Below are positions 9,925 through 21,949 of a DNA stretch of 64,000 nucleotides, in pieces. Numbering within the stretch: the first letter of the stretch is position 1; every line of letters begins with the position of its first letter. Made by a program: the position numbers and the translations under genes. The notes below the pieces were generated by a model. That model worked only from the letters and a program-made list of their open reading frames with translations, was not told where the DNA came from and did not search any database. Source of the DNA: Cynocephalus volans (taxonomy: Eukaryota; Chordata; Mammalia; Dermoptera; Cynocephalidae); the NCBI RefSeq assembly GCF_027409185.1, contig NC_084461.1, forward strand, positions 142,025,001-142,089,000. The letters run 5' to 3'.

Positions 9925-12870
9925 TGGGAATAGTCTAAGAGGCAAATGGATAAATTTCTGGACACATACAAACTACCAAGACTAAACCAAGAAGAAATAG
10001 AAAACCTGAATAGACCGATAACAAGCAAAGAGACTGAAGCAGTAATCAGAAGTCTTCCAACAAAGTAAAGCACAGGACCAGATGGCTTTACTGCTGAATT
10101 CTACCAAACATTTAAAGGGGAATTAATACCAATTCTCTTCAAACTATTCCAAAAATTGAAACAGAGGCCATTCTCCCTGATTCATTCTGTGAGGCCAGTA
10201 TCACCCTGATACCAAAGCCAGACAAAGACTCAACAAAAAAAGAAAATTACAGGCAAATACCCTTGATGAAAATAGATGCAAAAATCCTCAATAAAATATT
10301 AGCAAACAGAATACAGCAACATATCAAAAAAATTATACACCATGATCAAATGGGATTCATCCAGAGATGCAAGAATGGTTCAACGTACACAAATCAATAG
10401 ATGTGATACACCACATCAATAAAATAAAGGAAAAAACCATATGATTATCTCAATAGATGCAGAATAAGCATTTGAGAAAATTCAACACCCCTTTATGATA
10501 AAGACTTTCAGCAAATTAGGTACAGAAGGAAAGTATCTCAACACAATAAAAGCCATATATGACAAACCTTCTGCCAATATCATCCTGAATTGGGAAAAGT
10601 TGAAAGCTTTTCCCTTGAGAATGGGAATGAGACAAGGATGCCCACTCTCACCACTCCTATTTAACACAATACTGGAAGTACTAGCCAGAGCAATCAGGCA
10701 AGACAAAGAAATAAAGGGCATCCAGATTGGAAAAAATGAAGTCAAATTGTCCCTGTTTGCAGACATGATCCTATATATAGAATAGCCCAAAATCTCTACC
10801 AAAAAACTCTTAGAGTTGATAAATGACTTTAGTAAAGTTGCAGGATACAAAATCAACACATAAAAATTGGTAGCATTTTTATACTCCAACAACGAATTAG
10901 CAGAAAAAGAAATCAAGGAAGCAAGCCCATTTATAATAGTCACAAAAAAACTCCACACACAGAAAAAAATAGACACAAAAGGATGGAAAGACGTTCCTTG
11001 CTTCTGGACTAGAAGAATTAACATTGTGAAAATGTCCATATTTCCCAAAGCAATCTACAGATTCAATGCAGGCCCCATCAAAATAACAATGACATTCTTC
11101 ACAAAAAGAGAAAAAGCAATCCTAATGTTTATATGGAACAACAAAAGACCCCGAATAGCCAAAGCAATCTTGAGCAAAAAAATAAAGCTAGAGGCATAAC
11201 ACTACCTGACTTCTAACTATACCACAAAGCTATAGTTATCAAAACAGCATGGTACTGGCATAAAAACAGACACTTGGACCAATGGAACAGAATAGAGAAC
11301 TCAGAAATCAACCCACAAACCTACAGCCAACTGATTTTTGGCAAAGGCAACAAAACTGCCTCTTCAATAAATGGTGCTGTGAAAACTGGACATCCATATG
11401 CAGAAGAATGAAACTAGACCTGTATCTCTCATCATACACCAAAATCAACTCAAAATGGATTAAAGAATTAAATATAAGACCTAAAACTATAAAGCTCCTA
11501 AAAGAAAATGCAGGGGAAAACTTCAGGAAGTAGGACTGGGCAAAGACTTTATGAATATGACCCCCAAAGCACAGGCAACAAAAGGAAAAATAAACAAATG
11601 GGATTATATCAAACTACAAAGCTTTTGTACAGCAAAAGAAAGAATTAGCAGAGCAAAAAGACAATTTACAGAATGGATTAAAATATTTGCAAACTACACA
11701 TCTGACAAAGGATTAATATGCAGAATATACAAGGAACTCAAATAACCTAACAGTAAAAAAACCCAAATAACCTAATTGAAAAATGGGCAATCGAACTGAA
11801 TTGGCATCTCTCAAAGGAAAATATACAAATGATCAGCAGACATTTGAAAAAATGCTCAACATCTCTCAGCATCAGGGAAATACAAATCAAAACCACAGTA
11901 AGATACCATCCCACCCCAAATAGACTAGGTTTCACCAAAAAGACGGAGAACAACAAATGCTGGCAAGGATGTGTAGGAAACGGAACCCTCCTACACTGTT
12001 GGTGGGACTGTAAACTGGTGCAGCCATTATGGAAAACAGTATGGAGATTCCTTCAACAACTTCAGATAGAACTGCCATACAACCCAGCAATCCCACTTCT
12101 GGGTATATACCTAAAAGAATGGAAAGCAACATATATATTTTTTTTTTTAAAAAAAGATGACCGGTAAGGGGATCTCAACCCTTGGCTTGGTGTTGTCAGC
12201 ACCACGCTCAGCCAGTGAGCAAACCGGCCATCCCTATATAGGATCCGAACCCGTGGCCTTGGTGTTATCAGCACCGCACTCTATCGAGTGAGCCACGGGC
12301 TGGCCTGAAAGCAACATGTAGAAGAGACACCTGCACCTCCATGTTTACTGCAGCTCTATTAATAGCCGAGAGTTGGAACCAGCCTAAATGTCCATCATCA
12401 CATGACTGGATAAGGAAAATATGGTATATATACACAATGGAATATTACTCAGCTATAAAAAAGAATGAAATATTGCCATTCACAGCAACACAGATGAACT
12501 TAGAGAAAATCACATTAAGTGAAATAAGCCAGGCACAGAAAGAGAAATACCATATGTTCTCACTCATAAGTGGGAATTAAAATAATAAACATAAAAATTA
12601 AAGAAAGGAAGATACAACATTCAAAACAATACATTGAACTTTCAAAAGGACAACTGAGGTTACTAGAAGCAGGAAAGGAAGGGAGAGGGAGGAATGGGTA
12701 AAGGGCCACGAAGAGCAATAATAGTGTACATTATTGAATATAATAATTACTCTGATGTGAGCATCACATATTACACACGAGTATTGATGTTCAACTCTGT
12801 ACCCCACAGATATTTACAATCAACTCTGTTTCCATAAAAATAAATAAATAAATAATAAATTTAAGAGAGT
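9925..12870 (+). mobile_element. 5'-truncated older LINE-1, ORF2 remnant and 3' end
   Basis: Starts inside L1 ORF2, just before the reverse-transcriptase domain, and runs through the C-terminal Cys motif ([18 protein letters not shown], near 11960) to a 3' UTR and an AATAAA-rich tail near 12840. ORF2 is broken into several frames at 10495-12580. The catalytic FADD box has lost a residue (FADMIL near 10757), and an internal deletion is visible around 10950. It is more diverged from the intact L1 at 48541 than the copies at 4.3 and 43.7 kb, and its 3' UTR is of a different type. A SINE interrupts it at 12133-12306. Confidence 0.9.
12133..12306 (-). mobile_element. Dimeric tRNA-derived SINE (CYN-like)
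   Basis: Antisense insertion into the L1. It is flanked by an 11-bp target-site duplication (gaaagcaacat, at 12122-12132 and 12307-12317). Read on the minus strand it has two tRNA-like monomers. The first begins 'ggccagcccgtggctcactc' and contains a B-box-like 'gggttcggatcc'. A 'tatatagggatggcc' linker leads into the second, 'ggtttgctcactggc' to 'gggttgagatccccttaccgg', followed by an A-rich tail. The monomer layout matches tRNA-Ile-derived SINEs reported from colugo; the family name is inference. Confidence 0.85.
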
Positions 12871-13099
12871 CTTTTTATTAAATCCATGTCTGCTTAAAAT
12901 AGCTAGAAGGGTTCCTGAATCTTCAGCTGAATCCTAATTGACACATCATGTTATGAACTAACTATAGGCACAGCTGTGAAAGTCAGGGAAGGGAGGTAAG
13001 TTTGGATCACGACAAGCAGGGAAGAAATCCAGGGGACTGCCTTTCTTTCTTATTTCTATCTGCCTCCTACATTCAATCCTATCATCAACCTTCAAATTA

Positions 13100-13220
13100 A
13101 TTTATCCATTGATTAAATATGAAACAACTACAATGCACAAGGTACTCTTCTTGATGCTGGGGTTATAGTACTGAACAAACAAGCAAGATTTCTGCCTCCA
13201 CAGAGCTTGTGAGGAAACAT
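13100..13220 (+). repeat. Ancient MIR/L2-age fragment
   Basis: Contains 'gatgctggggttatagtactg' words and 'ctgcctccacagagcttg', a diverged relative of the repeat at 8970-9115. Confidence 0.45.
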
Positions 13221-13544
13221 GTTAAACAAAAACTCAAACATACAACTCAAAATTGTAGCAAGAGTTATGAAGGAAAAGAAGAGGGAATTATGGGAAAGAA
13301 TGATGGTGTGGAGTCTGTGAGATAACTTATTTTGATTGGGAAGTCTGGGAAGATCTCTTCGGTAAGCTGAGTCCCAAATGATAAAAAAGGGCTGGCCATG
13401 CAAAGGTAGCCAAGCAGGAGCCAGGAGACATGCCAGGCAGAAGGAGCAGAGTATGTAAAAGCTATGTTAGCTTTTCTAAATATCTTTCTAATGCTCCCCT
13501 GTGTAATAATTAGAGGATAAAGCCTAAACTCCTTAGCCTTTTCT

Positions 13545-13725
13545 TGTTGTGGGGGCTGTCTTGTGCATCACAGGATTCTTAGCAAGATCTCTGGCCTCTA
13601 CTCAGTAGATACTACTTCCTTGTAGCAGCCCCCCTACCCTCCCAGAAGTGACACTAAGAAATGTCTCCAGATATTGCCAAATGTTGCCAGAGGAGCAAAA
13701 TGGCCCTCCATTGAGAACTGCTGCC
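13545..13725 (-). mobile_element. hAT-Charlie-type MITE (MER family)
   Basis: Reads 'ggggctgtcttgtgcatcac', 'tctctggcctctactcagta', 'atgtctccagatattgccaa' and ends with 'ttgagaactgctgcc', the end typical of MER hAT-Charlie MITEs. Non-autonomous, with no transposase. Confidence 0.65.
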
Positions 13726-15668
13726 CTATGGGTAGCCCTGTTTTGGTCAGGATGATTAAGAGTCTAAATGGTGAGCATGAGACCCAAGTGTGGCAAACAG
13801 AGTCTTTCCATGTGATCTCCATGAGGGGGCATTGCTTTTCTTCTGAACTGTCACCTGCAAAGATACAGTCCTGGGCAGTATCTTCCTGCCACTTGGAGAG
13901 AGTCTGCTTATAGCAGGAGATGATGCCATCAATATACAAACAGAAGTAGATTCAAGAAGAACTGAAAGGTGGAGAGAGTGCTATGACTACATTATTAAAG
14001 CCCATCAGTCAGATACTGTGCTAAAACAGTCACATTCTCATACACTCTCTCTCTCTTTCTTTAAGCTAGTTTGAATTGCTTCTGTCAGGACTCAGAGTCC
14101 TAATGTGGCATCCTTCAATAACTAGTTCAAATCTCTCCTCTTTCGTGGAAAACTCTCAGCACAGAACAGTAAGAATAAAATGCTTGCTTTGAATTCTTAA
14201 CTGGTGGCTTGCTGGATCCCAGCAGACAATTCCATGATTCTCTTCCCAACTCTGAGTTTAGTGATGTCATATTGGTAGTTTGAAAAGGTAACAGTTGGAA
14301 TGATTATACAATGAAAATCAGCAAACACTACAGATCAGGGCTCCCTTCCCTCCACCTCTTCTCCCAGCCTGTTTACCAGCACCAGCACACCCATATCTAA
14401 ATACGTTCTCAATTATACCGCCCATTTGGATAGTAATCAGGTACTGATTGTGACATCTCTTGTTTTTGAAAATGGTGAGATTTGGAAGAAAAGTGCCCCT
14501 AACCATCTGAACTTCAGAATCCCAAAGGAGGGAAGATTCTGAGAAATAATTTGGTTCGTGGTCCTCATTTCACACATGAAGACAAAGAGGTCCAGAGACC
14601 TCCAGTGACTTGATAGTTGTGGAGCCAAGATAAAGAAAGTCCAAAATATTTGGACTTACACCCATTATTAAAATGTAGACCTTTCAGGCTTCCGGTCAAG
14701 ATGGCAGAATAGACAGTCACCAGCATCACTCTCTCCCACAAATCAACCAATTTACAACTATTAAGAAGCAACTACAGCCAAGCTGGGGCCGCTAGAGCTC
14801 AGGGGAAGGGGAGAAGAGATCTGTGGAGTTCATGAAGGCAGGAGAAGCCACAATGAGAGAAAGAAAGGATTGCTCCCACCATTTTGAATCCCAGCTGCTT
14901 CAAGGGCTGGAGCTGGTGAGCACAAAGAGCAAGAGCTGGCAAAAGTTGCTGCTGTGCCCTTCCTATGAAGTTGCTTGGAGGCAGCAGGGGAGAAGAGGGC
15001 CTTGGTGGCCCTCAGGTCAGCAGGACCACTAACAGGGTTCCCACGGACCCACACAGGAGTGAGGAGACACAACAATTGAAAACAGGAGCCACTCAGAGGC
15101 CCGTGAGTCATCACAAGGGACTGGCGCATGGCCCATCCCATGGAAAGTGTTTGCAGTACAGGTGGTGGGGGAAAAGGGCCCACCAGGAGAACAATGGAGC
15201 ACAGCAAGGACACCAGATCTGCCCCCCAATCACCACAGGCCCACTCAGTGGAGACTGGTCAGGAGTATAGAACTGCAGGGGGTGCAGTTTGCTGAAAAGA
15301 CTCAGGCCTAGACCATAGTTTCTATACAACCCAGGTGTACTGGATCTCATGAGACCCAGAAGCACATACAAAGTCAACCATTAAAACCTGAGCTGCACAA
15401 AAAGCCTTCCCCCGGGAATCAGCGGCAAAGCAGCAATTTAGTTCAACCACAGGACTCAAGTGATGGTCCCCACAGGAAGTTCCCCCATTTTAGAAGTAAG
15501 CAAAGGACAACAAATTAGTTCCAGTGCAGAGTTTAAGTGGTAGGAACAGTGAATAACCCAACACAGAACTGAAAGAAAAAACAAAATATCTACAGAACAG
15601 AGACACAGTTTGATATAAACTAGTAAAGGACTCACTTCACCAAAGAACACCTATAAAACCTAGAAGGA

Positions 15669-16035
15669 CTGGAAGCCCCCTGAGCCCCCAAGCCAGGGAG
15701 CAGGGAGGGCCAGGGGCCTAAGCCATGCCCCCCAACACCCACAGCCAGCCCAGTGATGACCACTGAGCTGCTGCAGGAAGCATTCTGGGCTCCTGAGCTA
15801 GGGCAGTGGGGAGCCGAGGACCTTGGCCACACCCCCCAACATCTGCTACCAGCCCAGCAATAACCACTGAACCATCACTGGAAACCCCATGGTCTCCCAA
15901 GCCAGGGAAGTGAGGGGTTGAGGGATTCAGCCACACACCCCTGACATCTGCATTCAGCCCAGCCACAACCAAGCCACGACTGGAAGCCCCCTGGTCTCCC
16001 CTGCAGGAATTAGGGGGTGCCAGGGGCCTCAACCA
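15669..16035 (+). repeat. Tandem array, about 103-bp units x 3.5
   Basis: Units start with c-t/a-gga-a-gc/cc at 15669, 15774, 15878 and 15980, giving lengths of 105, 104 and 102 bp. Each carries 'gcca.ggga..gaggg', a 'cca.ccc.ccaac' segment and 'cagcccag'. The units are diverged by eye. The array is the first half of the central region of the composite element. Confidence 0.75.
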
Positions 16036-16140
16036 TGCCCCCCTCCTTCCTCCTCTTACCCTATTTGCTTCCCCATTCCCCTTTCTCCTTTCCACTCAAC
16101 TGCTCCACAACTTAGAATGTAAAAACAGATGGAGTCGGGT

Positions 16141-16345
16141 ACTGACCCCTTCTCCTGCAGTCAGATACACCACCATTGCCATGGGGTACGCCCAGGGTCC
16201 TGAGGCTTGAAGCTGGGGACTGACTCTTCCTCCTACATCCAGGTACACTGCTGCTGCCACAGGGCCCACCCAGGGTCCCAAGGCTTGAAGTTAGGGACTA
16301 ACCCCTCCTCCCACAGCCAGTGAGGCTGCCGCTGCCATGGGCCAT
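16141..16345 (+). repeat. Tandem array, 78-bp units x 2.6
   Basis: Units begin with 'act(g/a)a(c)tc/cc' at 16141, 16219 and 16297, exactly 78 bp apart. Each runs through 'tcctcc.aca.cca' and 'gctgccac/atggg' to 'cccagggtcc.aggcttgaag'. The array lies just before the purine-rich 3' block of the composite element. Confidence 0.8.
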
Positions 16346-16969
16346 GGGCCGTTACTCTTTCAAAAGGAGAGAAGAAATCTAGGATTATCAGAGGTGGGAG
16401 GTGGGGAGGGAGAGGGAGATGGGGAGAGATTGGATAAGGGACTTAAAGAATAAGTACAATTTGTAAAAATATATATGCTAATAATATTGATTTGATCAAC
16501 ATGTTAACATTGAACCCCCAAAATATGTCTAATCAATTATGATTCAATAAAAAAAAAATGTAGACCTTTCTCTTTGCCTCTTTTCAACTTTCCTTTATCC
16601 AATTTTTGTCGAGTGTTTAAAAACTATTGTTGAATCATTTCAAACAGCTGATGGCCAAGATTCAAGTTTTCAGATGCTTACTCTCAACAAGAGGCTTTGG
16701 GGCTGTGAAGTTCTTCAGAACGAGTTCATTCCAGATGGGGGTCTCACTAATATGGCAGTACTGGGGAATGAGCTGTTCATAGAAAGGACTTGCTGCCATT
16801 CCACAGACTTCTAAGCCAGCAAGGCTAGAGAATTGTTATGTCACTTGAAGGAAAAGATCAAAATAGCATCAGATTAAAAGACCATGATGTTGAAATGAAT
16901 GTTGGCTGCTCTGTGAATTATGTCACTTAGAAAGAAACAAGATGCTAGTTCAACCCAAGGAAAGCCTGC

Positions 16970-17525
16970 AGATTTATAAAAATTAAAAATATACAACAGT
17001 TTATTTTTTGATAGAACATAAGTTCTGTTTCTAGGAACTTATTTTGGAAGTGTACATATAGATATTCACAGCAACACTGTTTAAACTAATAAAAGATTGG
17101 AAAACATCTAAATGCCCAGCAAGAGAGAACTGATTACATAAATCATTACACATATAAAATTAAGGTACTTCAAAAAGTTCATGGAAAGATTCGTATTATC
17201 TTTAATTCTGTATTTCCACAAACTTTTTGAAGTACTCTCGTATACAGAGGCAGAACTCTGTCCTACATGGAATTATCTCCAATATATATCATTTAGTGAG
17301 AAAAATAAGGAGCAGAACAGTGTGTATAATTTGTTACCATTCAAGTTTTTAAAAGGTGAGGAAAACACAAATATACATGGCTATAAAAGCATAATCTATT
17401 TTTAGAAGGATACTTATGAAATTGTAACACTTAAAATTGCCTCTGGGGAGGAGAACTGGAAAACAGTGGTGATAGGGAGACTTATTTTTCACTGTATGTC
17501 TTTTGGAATGATTTGATTTTTAAAA
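16970..17525 (+). repeat. Old LINE-1 (L1M) 3' fragment, split by a MITE
   Basis: The order of words is that of old L1 3' regions: 'tattcacagcaacactgttt', 'ggaaaacatctaaatgccca', 'atcatttagtgagaaaaata', 'ttgcctctggggaggagaac' and 'ttcactgtatgtcttttgga'. No open frame. The palindromic MITE at 17163-17240 sits inside it. Confidence 0.6.
17163..17240. mobile_element. Palindromic mariner-like MITE, copy 1
   Basis: A 78-bp element with long terminal inverted repeats: left end 'gtacttcaaaaagttcatgg', right end its near-complement 'ccacaaactttttgaagtac'. It is flanked on both sides by TA (17161-17162 and 17241-17242), the target duplication of Tc1/mariner elements. It encodes nothing. A second copy is at 63063-63248. 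Confidence 0.8.
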
Positions 17526-17734
17526 GCATGGAAATGTGTTACTTATTCAACACCTCTTCCTTCAATACAATAAAAAATAAAGTAATACTGTGTTGCAGTT
17601 CTTTGAAATTCTTCCTTTGCTCTTATGGATGGGTTGGATCTGGAGATGTGGCAGAGAGTTTAGAGTTAACAATAGTAAACCCCCTACAACAATAACTTTA
17701 AAAATTTTTTAAATAGCATTTCATTTTACCTTCT

Positions 17735-17890
17735 AAATTTGGGATAAGTATTTCCTCCATTACACAGCTGAAAGAACTGAAGCACAGTGGCAGGCCATCT
17801 TCCCAAGGTTACACATTGAGTGAGGGACAGAGTTGGGATAACTCAGATCTTGGCACCCAGTCATAAGTTCCTTCTACTAGACCACACTTA
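17735..17890 (+). repeat. MIR-type SINE
   Basis: Contains 'cagctgaaagaactgaagca', 'cccaaggttacacattgagt' and 'ggacagagttgggat', the typical core of MIR in this orientation. Confidence 0.7.
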
Positions 17891-18429
17891 ACTGGACAGA
17901 GTGCTTCAACAAGCACAGTACTTTTCATGGGAAAAAAAAGAAGAATCACAGTTCTGAGAGGCTCTTCTGGCCTAAGGTTTCAGGAAAGCTAAAGCCCTGA
18001 GGCAGTCCTAGCACAAATGAAATCAGACCAAAATAGAGGCCATTAACATTCAACAGGAAATGACCCAGAAAAGCTCCAACTGTTTCCAGATGAAACTAGA
18101 AGGCAGTTGGCTGGAGAGACTTCATTTTGGAATCTGATGCAAAAAGCTCTTGATGAGGTTTTTCAACTCAAGTGTGTGGATCAGAAATAAACAGATACTT
18201 GATTTGAGGAAATGCCCTGCTAAAGTCTAGAGCCTTCTGCTTTGTAGAATCAAGCTTTGAGAAAGTAGCCTACAAATGAGTCTAGAAACAGGCTTTGTCA
18301 CATTTTGCCAGCATAATTTTGGGAGGAAATATGAGAAATAAAGGACCCATCTCTGCCTTTTGGCTGGGAAGAAAAGTAGAAATCCCACATTGAGGAAATG
18401 AAATGAGATATGATTAAACTGCATAAAGG

Positions 18430-19380
18430 AGATTTAGCTAGTGGCTAGAAAGAGATATTTTATTTGTTAGCTGTTGTGAAGTAGAAGGAGACTAATTTCT
18501 CCATATCTTGTATATCAAAAACCTCTATTGAGTTCTTTCAGATAACATTCAGAAGACACTTAGCTCTACATGTCTTATCCACTTGATTTACATTCACTAA
18601 ATTTAATTTATTTTACCTACAGTAAATTAAAAACTTTAAAGCATATGAATATGTCTAGTATGCTATCACTATGAAGAAATAAAGGTTATACATACACATA
18701 CTTGTTTATCTCTTTAAGACACATAACCTAGTAACAGTGGCTGCCTCTTTGGAGAACTGAAGACCTGAGAGATGGAATGAGAGTCAGCTTTTTTTTTTTT
18801 CACTCTATGTTGTAATTTACTGTATGTTTGCATTACATATTAAAAATAAAACACACTCTAAAAGAATCTCAAAGGGAAAAACATAACTTTATAATGAAAA
18901 GATTTGGTGGCACCTCTTAACCAAGTAAGCAAATTTAGCATTACTGAGGGTATAACAACCTGACATACTTGCTAATATGATACTAACCTGAATCTAATCA
19001 AGCCTTTAGACCTAACTTCTAATTAGCAGAAAACATATGGAATATGAGAAACTAGTTAAATGGTATACAATAAAACAATCAATTCAGAAAGCGAAACATT
19101 CTTCAAAATGTTAATATCATGCCAAAATAGAAAGGTGGTTCGAAAAATCAAGAATTAAAGATATTTGGGGGGCAATTAGAAGAACTCTGAATATAGTCTG
19201 AGTATTAGGCAATATTAAGGAATTATTAATTTTCTTATGTGTGAATAATGGTTTTGTGGGATAATGGGATAATGTCCTTATTTTTAGTAGATTCATGCTG
19301 AAGTATGTAGGGGTAGAGTCATGATGTTGGGAATTCACAGTAAAATGGCTCAAAAAATACACATAACACCATTGGTTACT
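18430..19380. other. Unassigned non-coding stretch
   Basis: AT-rich sequence with a poly-T run near 18790 and an L1-like tail around 18830-18860 ('acatattaaaaataaaacac'). Nothing else could be assigned. Confidence 0.4.
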
Positions 19381-19384
19381 ATGC

Positions 19385-19935
19385 TATAATTTCTCAGTTT
19401 CAAATTCAGCTGTGTGATGCCAGGGCTGGGACTTGGCAAATCACATTTCTCCTTTGCCAGCTGGCCTTCTGTTAGGCTGCAAATGGGGGCACTAGAAGAC
19501 CAGAAGTCTAGAGGAGTGGCAAGGAACTTGGTCCTTTCTGTTTTGCTCCTGTTGCTGTCAGTGTCACCAAGCAACAGTTCTTCACCCTGGCAATGACAAA
19601 GTTATTTCTCTTAAAAGCAGCTCATTCAAGTTTACCTTTTTTTCCACAATCCCCAAATCAGCCTCCTTATATTTCTTCAGACAACCTGTATCAGTTGGCA
19701 GATGCCCTCTCTGCCCCAACTCTGTGGGGCCCTTCATCAAAGCTTCTATGTTTAAATAATCCCAAATTATTTTCCATGTTCTCCCAGCCATAGGGATGGT
19801 AGCTGTTTTGTGCATTTACTGCCCTATTCCTTTTGCCCTTCCAGTTCTTTGATATCTGGTTAACATTTCTTTATATTAAATTCTCTCTGTGAAAGTAACT
19901 GATGTAGTTTGTGCCTGACTGAGCTCTGACTGGTG
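19385..19935 (+). repeat. LTR-like repeat, possible 5' LTR of a decayed ERV
   Basis: Shares an ordered set of segments with 23850-24720: 'gatgc..gg.ctgg.actt', 'tttgc....ctttctatt/ctgttaggct', 'ttcacc.tggcagt/atgac', 'aatcagcct', 'ttgcccttccagttctttga' and 'gatatctgg'. It ends near 'gcctgactgagctctgactg'. Just downstream, 19945-19957 reads 'ttggtatcaggag', which resembles a tRNA-Leu primer-binding site. Together this suggests the 5' LTR of an ERVL-class element. The family was not named. Confidence 0.55.
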
Positions 19936-19939
19936 AAGA

Positions 19940-21945
19940 AATTGGTATCAGGAGTCCCAGGAAGCAGATCCTCAAAGACAGAATTTTTGAGGTGTTTGGG
20001 TTTGTTTTTAGACTTGAACGCAATGTTGTGCTCCTCGTCATGGAAATATGATGCTGGTAACCCACAACATGGAGTGGCGCTGATTATTCAAATTGTCAGC
20101 TGTAGATTATTATGATTTCCCTGAAGCTGGTACCTTGGGGCCCAGGTGGCTTCTGGGAATAATGATGACAATATGGTCTGTGAGGTGGGATGCTTCTTCT
20201 GAGTGCACTGGAGTGCTTACAGAAAGAAAACGTCACACTCAGCTCTTTAAAATCTCAGCTTAAGTCTCAATCAGAGAGCTAGAGTTTCTACAGCAGTCTT
20301 GAAAGTATCTCAAATCCCTTGTAGGAGCAAGAGCAATCTTGCTGAAATTCAGACACAATATTTAATTGTGATGGTTGCAGAATTAAATGTAAGCTGAATT
20401 TGTAGCCTACATCTCTCAGTGAAAGTTAGGGTGAGGACTGAAAAGAGTATCCCTGAGACTTGGAATGAGAACATCTGTGTGCCTGTGGATGTAAAATTCT
20501 TAGCCCCTAAATCACTCCAAGTCTTCCTTGCCTTCACCTTTCATGTCTGAGATTAGCCCTCCTTTGCTTGAAGACCCTGTAATACTCTCACCTGAGTCAG
20601 CTGCCTTTCGAGGAGATGCCTGTATGTATTTTTCAAGGTGTAGCCCAACTACTCCTTGTTGTCACTAGACCCATAACTAGGGTCAGATCCAGCATATTCC
20701 AAGGGAACAAGTACAAAGTCTGATCCTGAAGGAAAGATTTTATAATCAAAAGAACTGCAAGAGTTTTCTAATTTACATAGGAAGAAACCTGGTAAATACG
20801 TATGGGAATGGGATTTTAAGAGCATTAGACCAAAGAAGGCAGAATATAGCAAGCCAAATTTATGGGTGTACTTATCAAGGATTCTGGATTTAATATGCTA
20901 GCTTGTTTAAAGAATTTACTTACCTGGGATGACAAAAGCCTGGACTAAACAGGGACCCATATCTAATACAATTTGAGATTCCAGAACTTCCTGGCATAAT
21001 GTAGAAAAAGGAATCCAAAGACCTAGAGAGTTTCAGTTAGTGATCAGGCAAAACCTTTTTTTCCTCTCTATATACCAATTTACAATGACTACCAGAAGCA
21101 GTTTGTTTTTATCTGGCAGAGCCAAGAGACCACTTCCACAGACTTGCCTTAGGGCTACGTCAACTTAGTCTGCTATAATATAGTCTGCAGAGATCCTGAT
21201 CATCTTTACATTTCACAGAGCATCATACTGGTCAACTTCACTGACGACATCATGCAGAGTAGGTTTGATAAGAAGGTAGTAGTAGCAAGTACTTTAGATA
21301 GTCTTAGTAAAATGCATGTGAGGCAGAGTGGGAGATAAAAACAAAAATTCAGGGGCTCACGACCTTGGTGAAGTTTCTGATGTGCTAACAGTTGGGAGCA
21401 TGTTGCAATATCCCTACAACATGAAAGACAAATTCTGTACCTTACATTACCTTCACTTAATCATATCTGCAAAGTCCCTTTTGCCATGCAAAGTAACATA
21501 TTCATGGATTTCAGGGATTAGGACATGGATACCTTTGGGGGATTATTATTCTGCCTACCACAGGCCCTGACACAGGGACGACAATAAGAGTTCACAACCG
21601 TGCTCTCCAGACCTCTGATGTGAGGTAGCCTTTGGCTATGATGCATATCCTTATTTTAATGCTGTTACTATACTGCATCATTTCCTAAGATAAAATATAG
21701 ATTTGTTAGCTTCGTCGTTTTGGATCCTGTTCTTTAGCAATTGAACTTTGTTATCATTAGTGCTGGGCTCCTCATGTCACTGAGTCAACAGGCAAAGAAG
21801 GGGGGCACTTTACTGGCTGGGGTAACTTTGATTACCAAGCAGAAATTGAGTTGCTACTACACAATGAGAGCAAGAAAGACTATGTCTGGGACACCAGTGG
21901 ATGCTCCGAGGATACCTTTCAGAACTTCTATGTCCAATAGCAAAC
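19940..21945 (+). pseudogene. Probable decayed ERV internal region
   Basis: Lies between two related LTR-like segments and begins with a possible tRNA-Leu primer-binding site. All frames are broken, and no gag or pol motif could be recognised. The internal label rests on position between the LTRs and is therefore inference. An antisense L1 and a MaLR LTR separate it from the downstream LTR. Confidence 0.4.
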
Positions 21946-21949
21946 GTTA

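Larger units (their letters stand above)
14686..16554 (+). mobile_element. Composite non-autonomous retroelement, SVA-like layout
   Basis: A complete 1.87-kb insertion bounded by a perfect 16-bp target-site duplication (aaaatgtagacctttc, at 14670-14685 and 16555-16570). The 5' end 'ttccggtcaagatggcagaa' looks like an L1 5' UTR, including the aagatggc YY1-type motif. A transition of about 950 bp follows. Then come two GC-rich tandem arrays (15669-16035, about 103-bp units; 16141-16345, 78-bp units), a purine-rich block, and an L1-type 3' end ('gctaataatattgatttgat', 'aatcaattatgattcaataa') with a poly-A tail. There is no ORF1 or ORF2 reading frame, so it must have been mobilised in trans, presumably by L1. 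It could be an L1 copy with a large internal loss, but the arrays are not part of the L1s seen elsewhere in this window. Confidence 0.8.

Noticed and set aside
14830-15377. Open frames of about 90-127 aa within the composite element as genes
   Set aside because: They overlap each other on both strands, match no family, and lie in repeat-rich non-autonomous sequence.
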